Source of the DNA: Pseudoneurospora amorphoporcata
Taxonomy: Eukaryota; Ascomycota; Sordariomycetes; Sordariales; Sordariaceae
Length of the DNA: 64,000 nt
Reading direction: 5' to 3'
Assembly: GCA_033297205.1 (NCBI GenBank)
Contig: MU859214.1
Span: forward strand, 1-64,000
The notes under the pieces are model-generated. The model was not told where the DNA came from. It made no database searches and saw only the letters and a list, made by a program, of their open reading frames with translations. Made by a program: the position numbers and the translations under genes. Positions 9,890 to 21,399 of the stretch are shown in pieces (within the stretch, counting starts at the first letter, position 1; every line of letters begins with the position of its first letter).

Positions 9890-10193
9890 TATAACATGAG
9901 CATCATTATGAGAGCGACCGAACGAACGCCGGCGCCAGAAGGAAGAAGGAGAATGGTTGGAAGCACTTAGGAAGGTCTATATATATAAAGACCGCCAAAT
10001 AGATACCTTAAGGTATTAGGCAATAAGGCTCGGTGCGTGCCTCAGTACGTACCAAGCCTCTTTGGTATAAGAAGGCTTTAAAGCCCAGCCTTCTCCTAGA
10101 GGTTAAAAAAGATCAACAAGGCCTTCGAGACCAAAGAAGTTTATTAGCTGAATTGAACTACTGTTCCAAGCCCAGATTACTGCCCTTATTACA
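9890..10193 (+). repeat. Outer solo LTR, right part
   Basis: Continuation of the LTR that starts at 3648. It follows the same order as the intact copy at 43792-44186 (TATAACATGAGCATCATTATG onward) and ends TGCCCTTATTACA. It is followed by CTACT, the second half of the imperfect duplication. Confidence 0.86.
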
Positions 10194-10429
10194 CTACTCG
10201 ACTAAGTATTCGCGCTTGATCCTATTAATTCGAACCTCCCGAATTATATATACCAAATACTAGCTATAAGTACCCAAGCGGCCACCCTGAGCACAAATAG
10301 CGTTATCTCTCCTATCACATCGTAGCCAAAATGATAGAAGCAGCGGTTTGGCTTCTGTATGTAGAAACTCTTCCCATTCCCATAAGAGTCTTCGTTATCT
10401 ATAGCTACAACCGGTAAAAACCCGTTCGA

Positions 10430-10870
10430 CTAATAAAACGACTCTTTAAAGGTCATCTTCTTTAATTATCTTGCCGTCGAATCTCCACGCAAATATTCTG
10501 CCTGCTTTCCCATTGCCGAGGTTGTAGTCGCTTATAGGGTACGGGTATTGTAAGTTGTTAATCGAAGCAAGAGAGTTAAGCTCGAGAAGTAATTGTCTAG
10601 AGGTAATAGGAAGCCGTAAGTAATTTCTAATATTGAGTTGTTCTGTTATTGGAGTGATGGTTATATCGCGTAGTGCAACCTGGATAGAATGGTTGGGATT
10701 GGCGGTTGTCAGAAATATTCCAAATCCTCAACAGTAATTGTTTGCGTCCCGTTCTTCCAACAATTTGGATTAATAGAAAAGGTACAGATGTTTCCATTCC
10801 AAATAACCTCAAAGCCAGGCCTCAGATATGGAACTGCTCGGTGGTATGGGAGCTATGAAGGACCGAATTT
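10430..10870 (-). pseudogene. Unrecognised protein-coding remnant
   Basis: The minus strand gives protein-like pieces in two frames: LPYHRAVPYLRPGFEVIWNG, then (frame change near 10700) IQVALRDITITPITEQLNIR and, further on, PYPISDYNLGNGKAGRIFAW. One TAG interrupts the first piece, where Gln would fit. The segments look like a real but broken gene. I cannot assign the family. No signal peptide or membrane segment is evident in what remains. Confidence 0.3.
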
Positions 10871-12281
10871 GAATTAGCACTTAAAGGGGCACCAATAAGA
10901 AACAGACGGTCGTATGCGGATTAGAGGACGAGAGAGAATTGGTATAGTGGTGTTATAAGGCAGTTAGTTACTTAAAGTTGTAAAAAGATGTAAACTCAAG
11001 ATTTACTATAGTAGGATGAATATTGTTTTGATTTGTGTTCATCCCAATATTTATATTCTCTCCTGTAATGGTTTTCCCATTAGTTGCGTCATATTATTTC
11101 ATCTTTGGAAATTATTACCTTCGCGTTTACAAAATAATAAGTTTTATGAATGACATATTCTATTAGATCATAATCCTTAAATATCCAAGGCACTTGTCTT
11201 AAATTCATGGATATTTTTACTGGTTGGTGATATCCAACATATATAATATGGTAAAGTGTACAGTGTTGTCAAATCGTGCAGTCTTCTGCTACCGAACTCT
11301 CTAACTCCAGCTTCAACTGCTCGTTGACGCCGAATCGATGGGTTTCTGTAGTATATTGAAGCCATCTGCCCTCTCCTTCCATAGCAATCCTGTAGCCCAA
11401 GTACAGAACCCGTGTGATTGTTTCATCGAAGAGGGAAGCCGATTTAAAATACTTTTCATCGTCCTTTCACGTTAATATCCGATTGTTATCCTTCTTTACC
11501 AAGCACTATAGAGATTTCGAGTACAGCGCTCGCATTATACCTGTGGCAAACCTCCTTGTCTTTATCCAATGAACAATCAAGTATGCCAATAGCCTCATCA
11601 TAACCAGTTTTTGCAAGGGCGGTAAAAAATCTTCTGTATGCTGGAGTGATCATGGGTGCTGCGTTCGCACTGAATTACTAGCCGCTTGGTTCAAGTGTCC
11701 TGAGGGAACGGAACGCTAATTTAGTTTGGCGCACCCTAGAGAAAGTGGGTCTGTTGTAGAATTATTGGCTAGTATACGGTTGGAAAGAAACGTAGGATAT
11801 GAAAGTGATAGCCCAGTTATACTGTATTTCTCACAGTGTCATATGTATTAAATATCACCAATAGGTGAAAATTTTCTTGAATCTAGAACGGATGTCTCAA
11901 ATTTTTAGAAGTCTATGACTCAATAGTATGTATCATTTCTAGTTCTAAGATTCTTCAATGTGAACATCGCAATGTCGCAACTCCCCGAGTTAACCTATTT
12001 GTGGCGTGAGGCCGTCCCAACAAAGCGGGATTGCCGTTTGGTGGTGCCGTTGTAGTTCCGAAATGAAGCAGGTTTGATCGGATGCGGGGATCGCGCACGC
12101 AGTACAGCCGACTGTTTCTGCTGAGTCGTCAGCTTTGGATCCGTGTCACCTTTAGTTTACAGTCGATTATTCTTTCAATCAGAGCACGCTTGTAAAGAGC
12201 AAGATGTGGCATCGTGGTTCCAGGAGGAGATATCTCAGTGAGAGAGATGAAGATAGTATTCTTGTTTGTATTCTGATATAC
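10871..12281. other. AT-rich stretch with one receptor-fragment relic
   Basis: Mostly AT-rich, without long frames. Around 11170-11420 the minus strand contains GYRIAMEGEGRWLQY, related to the fragment near 3100. Near 11580-11620 the minus strand reads GYDEAIGIL. These look like a decayed paralogue of the 2779-3500 fragment. Nothing else recognised. Confidence 0.45.
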
Positions 12282-15016
12282 TTAGGATTCTAATTTAGTA
12301 CGTTTTATAGCTTCCTCCACTATGCTTTCTCTTTTCCTCTTCTTCTGTCCCTGTTTTGGTAGGCGTTCCTTATCAATAACCACTCCTGTTTGCTCATTAC
12401 AACCGTGAACATCCAACGTATGTGTAAGCCACGAAGCGAGGTCATTAATCTGGATATTCTCCCCTTCTCTCTTATATTGTGGACAATCGAATGGCTCTAC
12501 GATTCTGTGATACTTATTTATATGCCTTGACAAACTGTTTCCGGCATAGAACAATTGGCCGCATCTTAAACAAGGAGCGGATTTCGACTTGGTAGTTGTA
12601 GCCATTGATTTGGGTTTGACGATTGGCGTAGTGAAGAGATCCGGAGTGTTGATGGAACTATGTACTCTTTCGACATGGTTACTCCACTCCGATGCCCTCT
12701 CAATTCTATACTCCTCCTTTCCTTGCCGCTGACATTCGGGGCATGAGAAAGGTTCAAAGGTCGTTGCCGTGAAATGGACGCTCCGATGGTGTCTAGTGAG
12801 GTTACGTCGACGAGTGAAGCTTTGTAGGCAGAGAAGACATGTAGAGAGCGTGGAAGCTGCTTTCTTATGTTCGGAGGCTGTTTGCTCCATTTCCTGAGCA
12901 ATCCCTTCTACTTCTCTGTACCTATCATTCAGATACGCAAGAAGCATTTCCGGTACTGCAAGCCGCTTTTGGGTAGTCTGGTCAGAACTACTGTCGGTCG
13001 AATTTGGAAAAAGCATTTTCGTAGCGGTGTCGGAAACCGGATCTTTGGGGTTCAAGTATCGACTAATGATTGTTGCTGCAGGTAAACTAAGACCGAAGGA
13101 GCATCTGAAAGGATTTGGAGGGGGGGCTGGCATATCTTCGGTTGACAGGCCGCGAGCCCTAAGGGAATCAACTTTAGCGAAGTAGTTTTCTCGAGCCTGC
13201 TTGACAGCCAAGTTTGACAATACCGTCCGTAAATCTCCAATTTTTGCGGAAAGTTGCTTTACCTCTTTATTGTCTGCAGAGAGTTGGAGCTCTTCCCGGA
13301 GACGACGACGCTGTGCGCGAAGTGCTTTCATATCCTCGCGATTTTCAAACGTTTCTAGCGTAGCCGCTGTCGGATAAAGTGGTGCTTTGTCATCCCTACG
13401 CAAGGATGCGGAGGCCAGTAGCTTGAATAGCTTGGAATCGTCTTCAGATGTAGTATCGAAAACGAATAACATCAAATTGTATAGAATATACCTCGCTTAG
13501 TAAGAAGTTTCGAACGTTTGTGTATTATGGCTCAGGATGTAGTTTCGAGTAGCGGATGTAAGGGAACCTTGTGTAAAAATTGTAAGCAAAATAGTGAGGG
13601 AAAGAGGTAAAAGTTTCTTACCATCAATTTTATTTCCGCCGCCGATTCGCAGCGCATAGGGGCGGAGAGTGTTTCTGTTCCCCGCTACCAACCATGTCCG
13701 GTTCCAAAGTTCCAGAAATTTGTAGTACTTTAAGGGAAAGATAGGCTTTTCCTGCATCCCATCCTTCCACCTCAGTTCAATGCAATCAACATCTTCCAAG
13801 TTTGGACGCTGAAGTAATTCGTCAAAGGATGAAAACTCTGTTTCGAAGGCATCATCCTATAGAGCTTGAATAGCTACAAACGTAACTAAGCAAAGGATCT
13901 GGCATGGTACCATAGTAGCAGAAAAGATCACCCTAGAAAAGTGTTAGTTTGGATCAACAGTTCAGGGCAAGAATACATACACATCTGCCCCCTTATCAAT
14001 TTTATTAGCCGATAGCTTGTTTTGATTGATCGTTATCTGAGCAATAAGCCTTGGTTCCTTTGTATCCGGATCGCGAACGACAAGTAGCTTGACTTGTCGA
14101 TAAAGCATGTTCTCATAAGTGCCGGGCCGAAAGCCAATGCTTCCTATAAGCACCAATGTATGAAAGGCAACCCGATGTCTAAGAGCACAAGGTATATCGA
14201 CCGCGCGTTCCCACAAAGTGCTAAGAATAAGCAGAACATCGTCTGTTGTGGCTTCAGTTTTCTCAAATGTTTATTTGCATAAAAGGTTGAACTTTTGTGC
14301 AAGAGTAGATTGGATCCACTGTAAGAAGAAATGTTAGTACATAGTACCGGTATGGGTAAGGAGGGAATTTACCTGGATAATCTCTCTACGGGCCTTGCCA
14401 CGGTTGTTAAGCAATGTCCATTGTTCGGAATCTTCGTCTGAATCTTCGTTTGAATCTTGATCCCTTCTCTTCGCGAGCACTACAGTATCAGCTTGAGCTA
14501 CTATATGCTTCTATAAAGTAATAATAGTCACTACTGATTGAACTGTTGGTACCTGCTTCTGTTCCTCGGTACCGTCTATATACAGACGCTTGCATCTTGC
14601 ATAGCGTGTATAGTCGGCCAGAAAGCTCTTGCAGATAGCAATGGACTTTTTCTTGTTTTGGCACACGCCAAACCAAACCTTATCAGCCTCTTTTTGTGTT
14701 AATTGTAACACATCTGTGACAAATCTAAAAAGCGTTAGTACGCAATATTAAAGAAAGCAGCAAAATGATAAGGTACATACCTATTCCATAGACGCCACGC
14801 GCGTTCTCGCTCGACTTTGGTCTTCTTACAAAGCGAACGCTCATGTGTTGTTACCATAAATTCGTCGACGTCGGCAAATGCTCTTCTTTTCCGTTCTTCG
14901 TCGTCGGGTACAGTCGGCAGTATCGGCGGTTTTTGTAGCTCCATCCCTTCCGTATTGCATATGGATGGAGTGTGATTGGCACCGTGAAACTCAAACAATA
15001 CCTTCTCAAGCTGCAA
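12282..15016 (-). pseudogene. DUF3435/FluG-type tyrosine recombinase with C2H2 fingers, RIP-inactivated
   Basis: The N-terminal exon (14781-15016) contains PTVPDDEERKRRAFADVDEFM and ERERAWRLWN. An intron (14725-14780) leads into WFGVCQNKKKSIAICKSFLADY. A middle exon has TFEKTEATTDDVLL and GSIGFRPGTYENM, with a likely catalytic Arg. A 48-nt intron (13933-13980) joins KGADV to IFSATMVPCQ. The C-terminal half has LRIGGGNKIDG and RNYILSHNTQTFETSY, which fits the Arg...His...Tyr catalytic box. Then come a coiled coil (about residues 50-100 of the last open segment) and two C2H2-like fingers (CLLCLQSF ... HHRSVH and CLRCGQLF ... HINKYH), ending in a basic tail (KKRKRES). Three stops break it: TAA 14271-14273, TAG 13857-13859, TAA 13497-13499. 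Each sits where the family has Gln, so single CpA-to-TpA changes suffice. The superfamily includes Starship captains; this C2H2 subtype is not proven to be one. Confidence 0.82.
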
Positions 15017-15610
15017 TAGCTAACGAGCTTAGTGTGTTTGGGAGGAGGAATTCATTAGAAAACTCGGAAGGAGGGTTTGATATGAAAACCAATGCAACCC
15101 TCGCAATGTAGGGGCCGTAATTCATGCGGTAGAATCAACTGGGGAGAATGAATATACAGTGAATGCAATGAGAATGGGACAAAAGTGTGCTTGTTTGGTT
15201 CGGTCGGGAATCTGAGGGTAGAGACGCAATATATATCTTAGATAGAGGCCCTTGTGATGTTCACCGAAGCCAACCACACCTCTCAAAAGCCAACCACACT
15301 TCCCAAAAGCTAATCATACCTTCCAAAAGCCAACCACACTTCCCAAAAGCTAACCACACCTCCCAAAAACCAACTACACCTCCCAGTTAAAAGTACTAAG
15401 TGTATGGAATAGGTGTCAGGGGTAAATGGCAGGGGTAAGTACCTTGTGTAATGTATGCCTAGCCTACTCAGCTGGGCTTGGCGTAAGTGGAACGGTGCAC
15501 TCGACGGCGAAGGCAATGAGAAAACGGTTCCAGAAACGGGAGCGGCGTTTTCAGCTGAGTCATCCAAACCCCTGTCAAAAAAACGGCTCCCATAGCTCCA
15601 ATAGATAATC
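15017..15610. repeat. Upstream flank with a 20-bp minisatellite
   Basis: No gene. Positions 15269-15388 hold about six tandem copies of a 20-bp unit (GCCAACCACACCTCCCAAAA and variants). The array lies about 250 bp upstream of the recombinase start. Too regular and spacer-free to be CRISPR. Confidence 0.75.
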
Positions 15611-15810
15611 TTCCCCTCAGTGCTCTTATCTATGGGAGCGGGAAGGACAGGAAACGGGTCTTTTAATCACGTGGTAGGGTCAAAAAACTGAACCACCAGC
15701 TCCCATATCCATATCGTTCGGACGGAGGCATTACGGTGAGTGGGGAGGCGGCGCTAAAAGGATGAATATAATTGGGCGGATTACGAGACAAGTTGACCGT
15801 CTTGACACTG
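15611..15810 (-). repeat. Half-length copy of the CAGTGTC MITE family
   Basis: Nearly identical to 43255-43453 and, reversed, to 43068-43254 and 54037-54250. It ends in GTCTTGACACTG, the reverse of the family terminus CAGTGTC. It contains the shared landmarks TTATCTATGGGAG and TCGTTCGGACGGAGG. Confidence 0.8.
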
Positions 15811-17139
15811 CCAAGATTGCACTCGGTCAGTAGACGAGTTGATTGGCTGAGAGAGCTGCATGCCAGGGCTGCGGAATAAGGTGACGGCGGCGTTGAGAGC
15901 GATAAGGCAACTATAGCTCTAGGATTAGAAGCCGGTAGCTAGGGTAGGATGGCTTTAAGCCTGGGCCAGTGGGGGCCCGTATGAGTACCCCCGCCCCCTG
16001 GTATACTTGCATGGGGCTTAGCTTGAAGCGAGGTTGGAAGCCTTGATATTAAAACAAACGCTACCCGAATTGAACCTCTAGTTGCCTTTTTGGCATGTCC
16101 TCTATTGCAGCATCAAAGCTGCATTTGATCCTTGAAAGACGAAACGTTGATGTGGCACGCTGACATCAGGCTTAATACCAGGTGCGGCGCTACAAAGATC
16201 CCTCCACCTTTCCGCTGCTAGAGGGTGTGTAATCCATTAGGCGTCATTCCCCTATCTTTATCTCTTTTCCATTGTCACTGGCGTCCTTCCGGACCATCGT
16301 TTCTAGTGTAATAGCAACCAGTTAGGGTAAACAATTACACCAGACTAGACTAGGAGATGGTGACCGAATGAGCCTCAAGGGAACGGGGATGTCCCAAAAA
16401 GACTCTTCTAACGTCACGCCAATCACATTCCGGAATACTAGCCGACAACAAACAGCTCTAGTAACACATATCCTGGATCCGGGGGGAAACGTATAGCGTG
16501 CGGCCAAATTTCCCCTAGTATCTCGCACGGAAGTCCTCACAACTATAATAAGCGTCGTAAAACTAAGCGGCTACTGCCTGGAGGAGGGAGGTGGGTGTTA
16601 GCTAAATGTCTGGTATTTGTACAAGTTCGTCAGGCAAGGCAGAATACGAGCCTGTCTGCCTCGTTGACAAGATAGAAAGAGGAAGAGCAAGTTAGAGGAA
16701 GAGGGAAGAAGAAGGAGGAAGAGGGAGGGAGAGTCTTCTTGTACCTTAACGCTGCCTGAGGAAGAGGGAGGAAGAAGGGGGAAGAAAATAGGGGGTTGCG
16801 AATATCCGAGGCATAAGAATAGATGGAGAGAGACAGAAAAGAGGCTTTTGTGGCGTAATAAACCCTGGTTATTGTCAGTAACTACAAATAAAGACCAGTT
16901 TGAAGCCAATCAGCGTTCCAAATCGAGAGCCTTCCCCGAGCTAGTTACAGGTAATTGCCGGGTAAGTCGCATTCGGTCATCACGAATGGTAGCATATCCC
17001 CAGAGCAGCCAAGCCGGAAGGTTGTGCGAACGGAATAATGACATCCTCGAGATGGCTGAGCGCGCCTAAGCGAAGCGTTCACACATCATCCGATGCGCTG
17101 GAGGAAAGCCCGGTCGCCTCGGAAAGCGGTAGGACATCA
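15811..17139. other. No recognisable gene
   Basis: Contains a purine-rich stretch (about 16670-16800, AGGAAGAGGGAGG repeats) and otherwise unremarkable sequence. The flank just after 15810 (ATTGCACTCGGTCAG) matches, reversed, the flank before 43068, so the repeat family extends a little past its apparent terminus. Confidence 0.4.
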
Positions 17140-17880
17140 AAGTTCAACTCCGACGGCAACTAATTCCGCACTAGGTGCGAGCCGCTGGCCATCGGGCGAA
17201 AATACTACTGACCGAACCGAATCGCTATAGCCTTCTAAGGTTTAGAGGTATGCATTCTAATCTGATTCTATAGCCGGTTTAGTTCGAATCTATTCAGGTT
17301 CTTCTACCTTGAAATTGCTTTTTATTAAGCTGTTGGACGGAGTAAACACGAGCGCTGATATATAAGCTTGAAGCGGAGCTTGCTCTATTATCCATTTATA
17401 AGATAGAATAAATCGGTGAGCATCCCGAACAAATATTATTAACTGCCACTGATCATTGCCTCCCTATATCTTTAAGTTAGATCGAGTTTCCAGTGCGCAA
17501 TTAGTCTCATACTTACTATTAGGCTCTTGAGCTGTCTAATGGCGTTGACGCCCTCAGACATAGCTTGGAGTAGACTTAGAACTTCGAGCCAGTAAAGGTA
17601 CGTCGTCTTAAGGAATGTATAGACAACCCCGTTGTCCTGTAAAAGATCATTCCGGTTTGTGTTCGTACTAGAAACCAAGGTCAGTTCTCCCAGGAGCCTA
17701 GAGTTGTCGCTGTTCAGAGAGCAGAGATAGTCGACTCAGAAGACACAAGAGTATCGTATTAGAGCCAGCGGATCTGGATCAGGGGGCGTCATATTCTCCG
17801 GTTTGAAGCCGAGGTTAAGATTGTACATATTGCGCACCGGCCACAGTCCGGAGCCCGGAATTTGAGTATCCAATTTACTA
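17140..17880 (-). pseudogene. Relic of a NACHT-WD40 receptor gene
   Basis: On the minus strand it parallels 50390-51000 of the better-preserved receptor at 49592-53201. The pieces read DPDPLALIRYSCVF, then LLQDNGVVYTFLKTTYLYWL, LSLLQAMSEG and one WD unit (VRSVVFSPDGQRLA). The intron landmark and flanking words are shared. It covers only the segment between the NTPase and the first WD repeat and is full of transitions and stops. It is an old paralogue, probably the partner that exposed both copies to RIP. Confidence 0.75.
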
Positions 17881-18479
17881 TGATGAGTCTTACAGGACTT
17901 ATTCGCCTAAATGTATTACGATCGAAATATCTGCGAGCGTCTGCATGACAACCACCGCAGATGATAGCAGTGGTACGGTATGGTTAACCGAAAGGGCTTT
18001 TAGATGCCAATCCACCATGGTCGAAGACGTCGTACTTCATCCAACATGGAGTGATAGGTAAAGAGAGTTTCTTCATAGATTGTATTATCCTTGTATCATT
18101 AAACTTGGACATGTCAGTTGTCAACTCTTTACGACCCTCATAGGAACGGACATCACATCACTCTACGTACATTCGTTCTCCTCTTCCGACTTTTGGACCC
18201 GAATTCGATCCCGATCACGTACCTATAGTCGACAGATTCTTTTGACATTTTGGAAACGAAGCCATATACACGATATCTAAGAGACCTAAATTCAGTACCA
18301 GCCAGGGCACCCGCCTGTTGTGGATTCAACACCCCATTAGATATGGCCGTCCAAGCGATCCGTCTGCCAATTAAACGCTCAATGCCTTTTCCAAGGCAGG
18401 ATAGGAGCGAGATCGGCCGCTATCCCTTGGCCGTTATCTAGTCTTTTCCCGGTTTTAGTATCATAACTACCTCCGCTTG
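17881..18479. other. No recognisable gene
   Basis: About 600 bp without a convincing coding frame. Open frames here are about 60 residues and compositionally random. Confidence 0.35.
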
Positions 18480-18690
18480 TCAAAAGATTTGAGGGTGGTA
18501 GCCGGTAGCGACGCAGCCCTGGTAAAGTTGCTAGACTGAGTCTTGGGCGGCAGACAATGGGCAGGCGGCGGTTGTTAAGTTGCTTCTCGATACTAGCAAG
18601 GTTAACGCAGGTGCTAAGGACCGGGATAAACGGACAGCGTTACATATAGCGGCGAAGAATAAGCATAAAGCGGTTATTAAGCTACTCAGC
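18480..18690 (+). pseudogene. Ankyrin-repeat relic
   Basis: The plus strand reads VVKLLLDTSKVNAGAKDRDK followed by RTALHIAAKNKHKAVIKLL, one ankyrin repeat plus partial neighbours. It closely resembles the ankyrin units of the pseudogene at 33010-36170. A preceding partial unit (SDAALVKLLD) is also visible. No open frame surrounds it. Ankyrin repeats bind protein partners; here only a fossil remains. Confidence 0.7.
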
Positions 18691-19122
18691 CTTACATCCT
18701 AAGAGGCAGGCTTAGAGGACAACTCCACCTCGAATTAGCCTACGCCACTTAATCGCTTTATTATAGTCAATATAGCACACGACATTATCATTGGCCATAA
18801 ATAGCTTGCTCCGTGAGGGTGGGGGCTTGGTACTGTTGGTAATTCCGGTCGGCAGTTTGGTTAATAAATGTCGCCGGCGAATGTCCGTATAACAATTATA
18901 AAAGCTATTACTTACTAAAGAGCCAGAATAACGAAGGCCGGGAAGCGGCCTTCTTATATACTAGCCTTCGAACCCGTCCCGTAGTCCGGCGATCTCGGGA
19001 CCCCGGGACTGTGGGGGCGGTATCTCGTAGTCCCGTAGCCTCGGAATCCAGGATACTCCACATAACCTAGTCCCGTAGTCCTGTATTCTCGGGACTTTAG
19101 AACCCTAAGTTCGGACAATCGA
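18691..19122. repeat. Degenerate repeat with AGTCCCGTAG motifs
   Basis: 18970-19095 contains several copies of a short motif (GTCCCGTAG, CTCGGGAC and their reverse), spaced irregularly. Just before it, GAATGTCCGTATAACA (about 18875-18890) resembles the inner end of the local LTR family. Probably a decayed element end. No gene. Confidence 0.4.
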
Positions 19123-20310
19123 CAACAAGCTCAACGAATTAACAACCACATCTCCAACATCCTCAACATCCCTACCATCGATACCATACCCACCATCGGT
19201 ACTCATCCTATTCCAAATCTTGTTTGTCCAGAAGACGGGTTCTACGGTCTGTCCTATGGCAACTTCAAAAAGCTTTCCCATGGGCCCCCCACCAAGAAAC
19301 GGAAATTAAACGCCACCCTTCTACTACACAGCAAAAGACAGAATTTTGGTCAGTCTCGAGATATTAGTAATGTTATTAGCAATAACGATACTAAAGAGAG
19401 GGACTATAAAGAAAACGAAGAGCAGGATAAGGAGCAGGACGAGGAGCAGGACGAGCAAGACGAGGAGCAGAGCCAAGGGCAAGACAAGTACCAAGAGCAT
19501 GGTAATAACGAGAATAGCAATTAGAATAGCGACAATAACACTGACGCCGCTATTAGTATCAATTGCGGTAATGTCCAAATCAAAGTTGACAGCAATACGA
19601 AGGATACTAATACCGATACTGATATCGAATCAGGTCGTCAACTCGCAAGCCTAACGATAGACAATAGTACGATCTTGCGATTCATGTCAATCGTATACGC
19701 TTGGGACAGTGCGGACGTTACATTAAAAAGCTCGTTCGCCTCGAGAAAGCCTACGGACGAGTTGTCAACCGCTAGGCACTACGATAATTTACGACGAAAA
19801 GCACAAAATATCAGTATTTTGTACCCCGTTTTGGGCATGTCAGCCAGTTTTCGGCTTTCCAAAGTCATAAAAGGAAATCAACATCGACATCGAGCAAGCG
19901 GTAGTAATATATCAGCTGTGTTAGCAGGTCGTAGCATCGAAGATACTCCTAAAGCGCGGAAGGCATTTACGACAGAAATATCTGAGGCTCGGAAGATAAT
20001 GAAGATGGCAGAAAGATACGATGGGCTTCTCTACTTTTTACCCCTTGGGTTTGGTAATAGATTCATATTAAGAGCTTTAAAGAGGTTTTCGAACAAAGGC
20101 CTCGAGACCTTCCGTGCCACCATTGCTCGGTATGAAAGCCTAATGATATTGTTGAGTAAGGTAGGCAATGAGTTTCTACTCTCTGTTTGGGGTGAAGGAG
20201 AGTTCAAAGAAAGATTGTTCCAAAGGAGACAGCTTGGCGAACTGCAAAACCTACCCAACGAAGACCTTATTAAGTTTCTGACACCCATTCAGCCCGAGGA
20301 TGGTATATAG
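19123..20310 (+). pseudogene. Unknown acidic/polar fungal protein, one in-frame stop
   Basis: A single frame of about 395 codons is open from at least 19123 to the TAG-class stop at 20308-20310, apart from TAG at 19522-19524. It has a basic cluster (PPTKKRKLNA) that could be a nuclear signal. A long Asp/Glu/Gln tract follows (EEQDKEQDEEQ, around codons 90-120), then an Asn/Asp/Thr-rich region. The globular C-terminal half reads STARHYDNLRRKAQNISILY, then RALKRFSNKGLETFRATIAR and LPNEDLIKFLTPI. I do not recognise the family. The single stop lies in the low-complexity part and would be Gln or Trp before a transition. The 5' end is unclear: there is no obvious ATG, so upstream exons may be missing. 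Confidence 0.45.
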
Positions 20311-21399
20311 GGTAGCCTCATAAGGCTGGACATTGCGTTCAAAATAAGCAGTATCAATCGTAGCTGTATTATTATATTTTCTACCAGTTTTTGTTGTTAA
20401 TCAAGTCCCCCCGTAGTACAGATAGCGTGACTCGGATCCTGAACACGCAAATCAGCACTGCAAATCTTATACGATAGGTGCCATAAACACCATCGTAAAC
20501 GCAATTAATCTATAGAATCGCGTAATAAAAAGATGCCCAGGATGTGCTTGGTTGTGGTAGCCTTCTAGTAGAATAAATCCAACTCCGACAACTCGGACGT
20601 TCGCTTCGGAAGCTGATAGTCCGTTTATTGAAGTGTCCGTTGCTCTATAAGGTGTTGAATATTCCCCTTCTAACTCGTTTCATACGTAGGCACAAGAGAA
20701 AATTTAGGACAGGTTCCTGTTCCGGGCTGAGAAATCGCGTTTGCTCATTCTTTTCTCGCATCTCTTTAATCAATCAATCCTTTGAGAGGTGCGGAAATCT
20801 AGCGGATAGTGATTGTGGGGGAGCTGTGTTTCTAGATATGGCGGTCAGAACCCTAGAGCTGGCTCAGCTAGCTCTAGGGTTAGGGTTCCTCAACCACTTG
20901 GTCGATATGGGTAGTCTGCTATCACTGTGGCACGTGACTAACACTAATGTCCGCTAAATTCGGTGAGGGTAGCAGGCAACGCCCCAAAGTAGTTTAATTT
21001 AATTGTAATAAATTTCTAATATTAAAGGAACCTCCTTGGTCTCCCACCTCCCCAGACTGAGTACAACGTGTTACTATACTTATTCTCTGAGGTGGTGTCC
21101 CTCGGAGCCTATGCAGGGATTAATACCTTATTTAGCGCAATATGGCTAGACGAGATACCGGAGGCACTGAACTTGATGTTTACATCGAAGTACCTCTTGT
21201 TCCCTCCGTCCTTAACCTTAGTGTGAGTAAACTCGCTGGTATTGTCCTACTACTAACACTCTGTCTCAGTCGTACCGCCCGAGCCATTGGGATCTTCAGT
21301 ACCAAAACAATTAACCCGCTGACGCGGGATTCCATTTTGTACATCCATCAGCCCAACCGCTTACTCCCTCACACCTCCATATCCCCCGTCCTCCTTCTC
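20311..21399. other. No recognisable gene
   Basis: Mixed, partly AT-rich. A hairpin with 12-bp arms (AACCCTAGAGCT at 20849-20860, AGCTCTAGGGTT at 20870-20881) is present. Around 20680-20720 the sequence matches, reversed, the 2840-2870 exon region (words CACAAGAGAAAA and ACAGG), another trace of the receptor-fragment family. Confidence 0.4.

Noticed and set aside
15269..15388. Regular short repeats that might look like CRISPR
   Set aside because: 20-bp units directly in tandem with no spacers, in a eukaryotic context. A minisatellite.
20870..20890. TTAGGG-like words suggesting telomeric repeats
   Set aside because: Only one or two units here and inside the LTR starts (GGGTTAGGG). No array, so no telomere.
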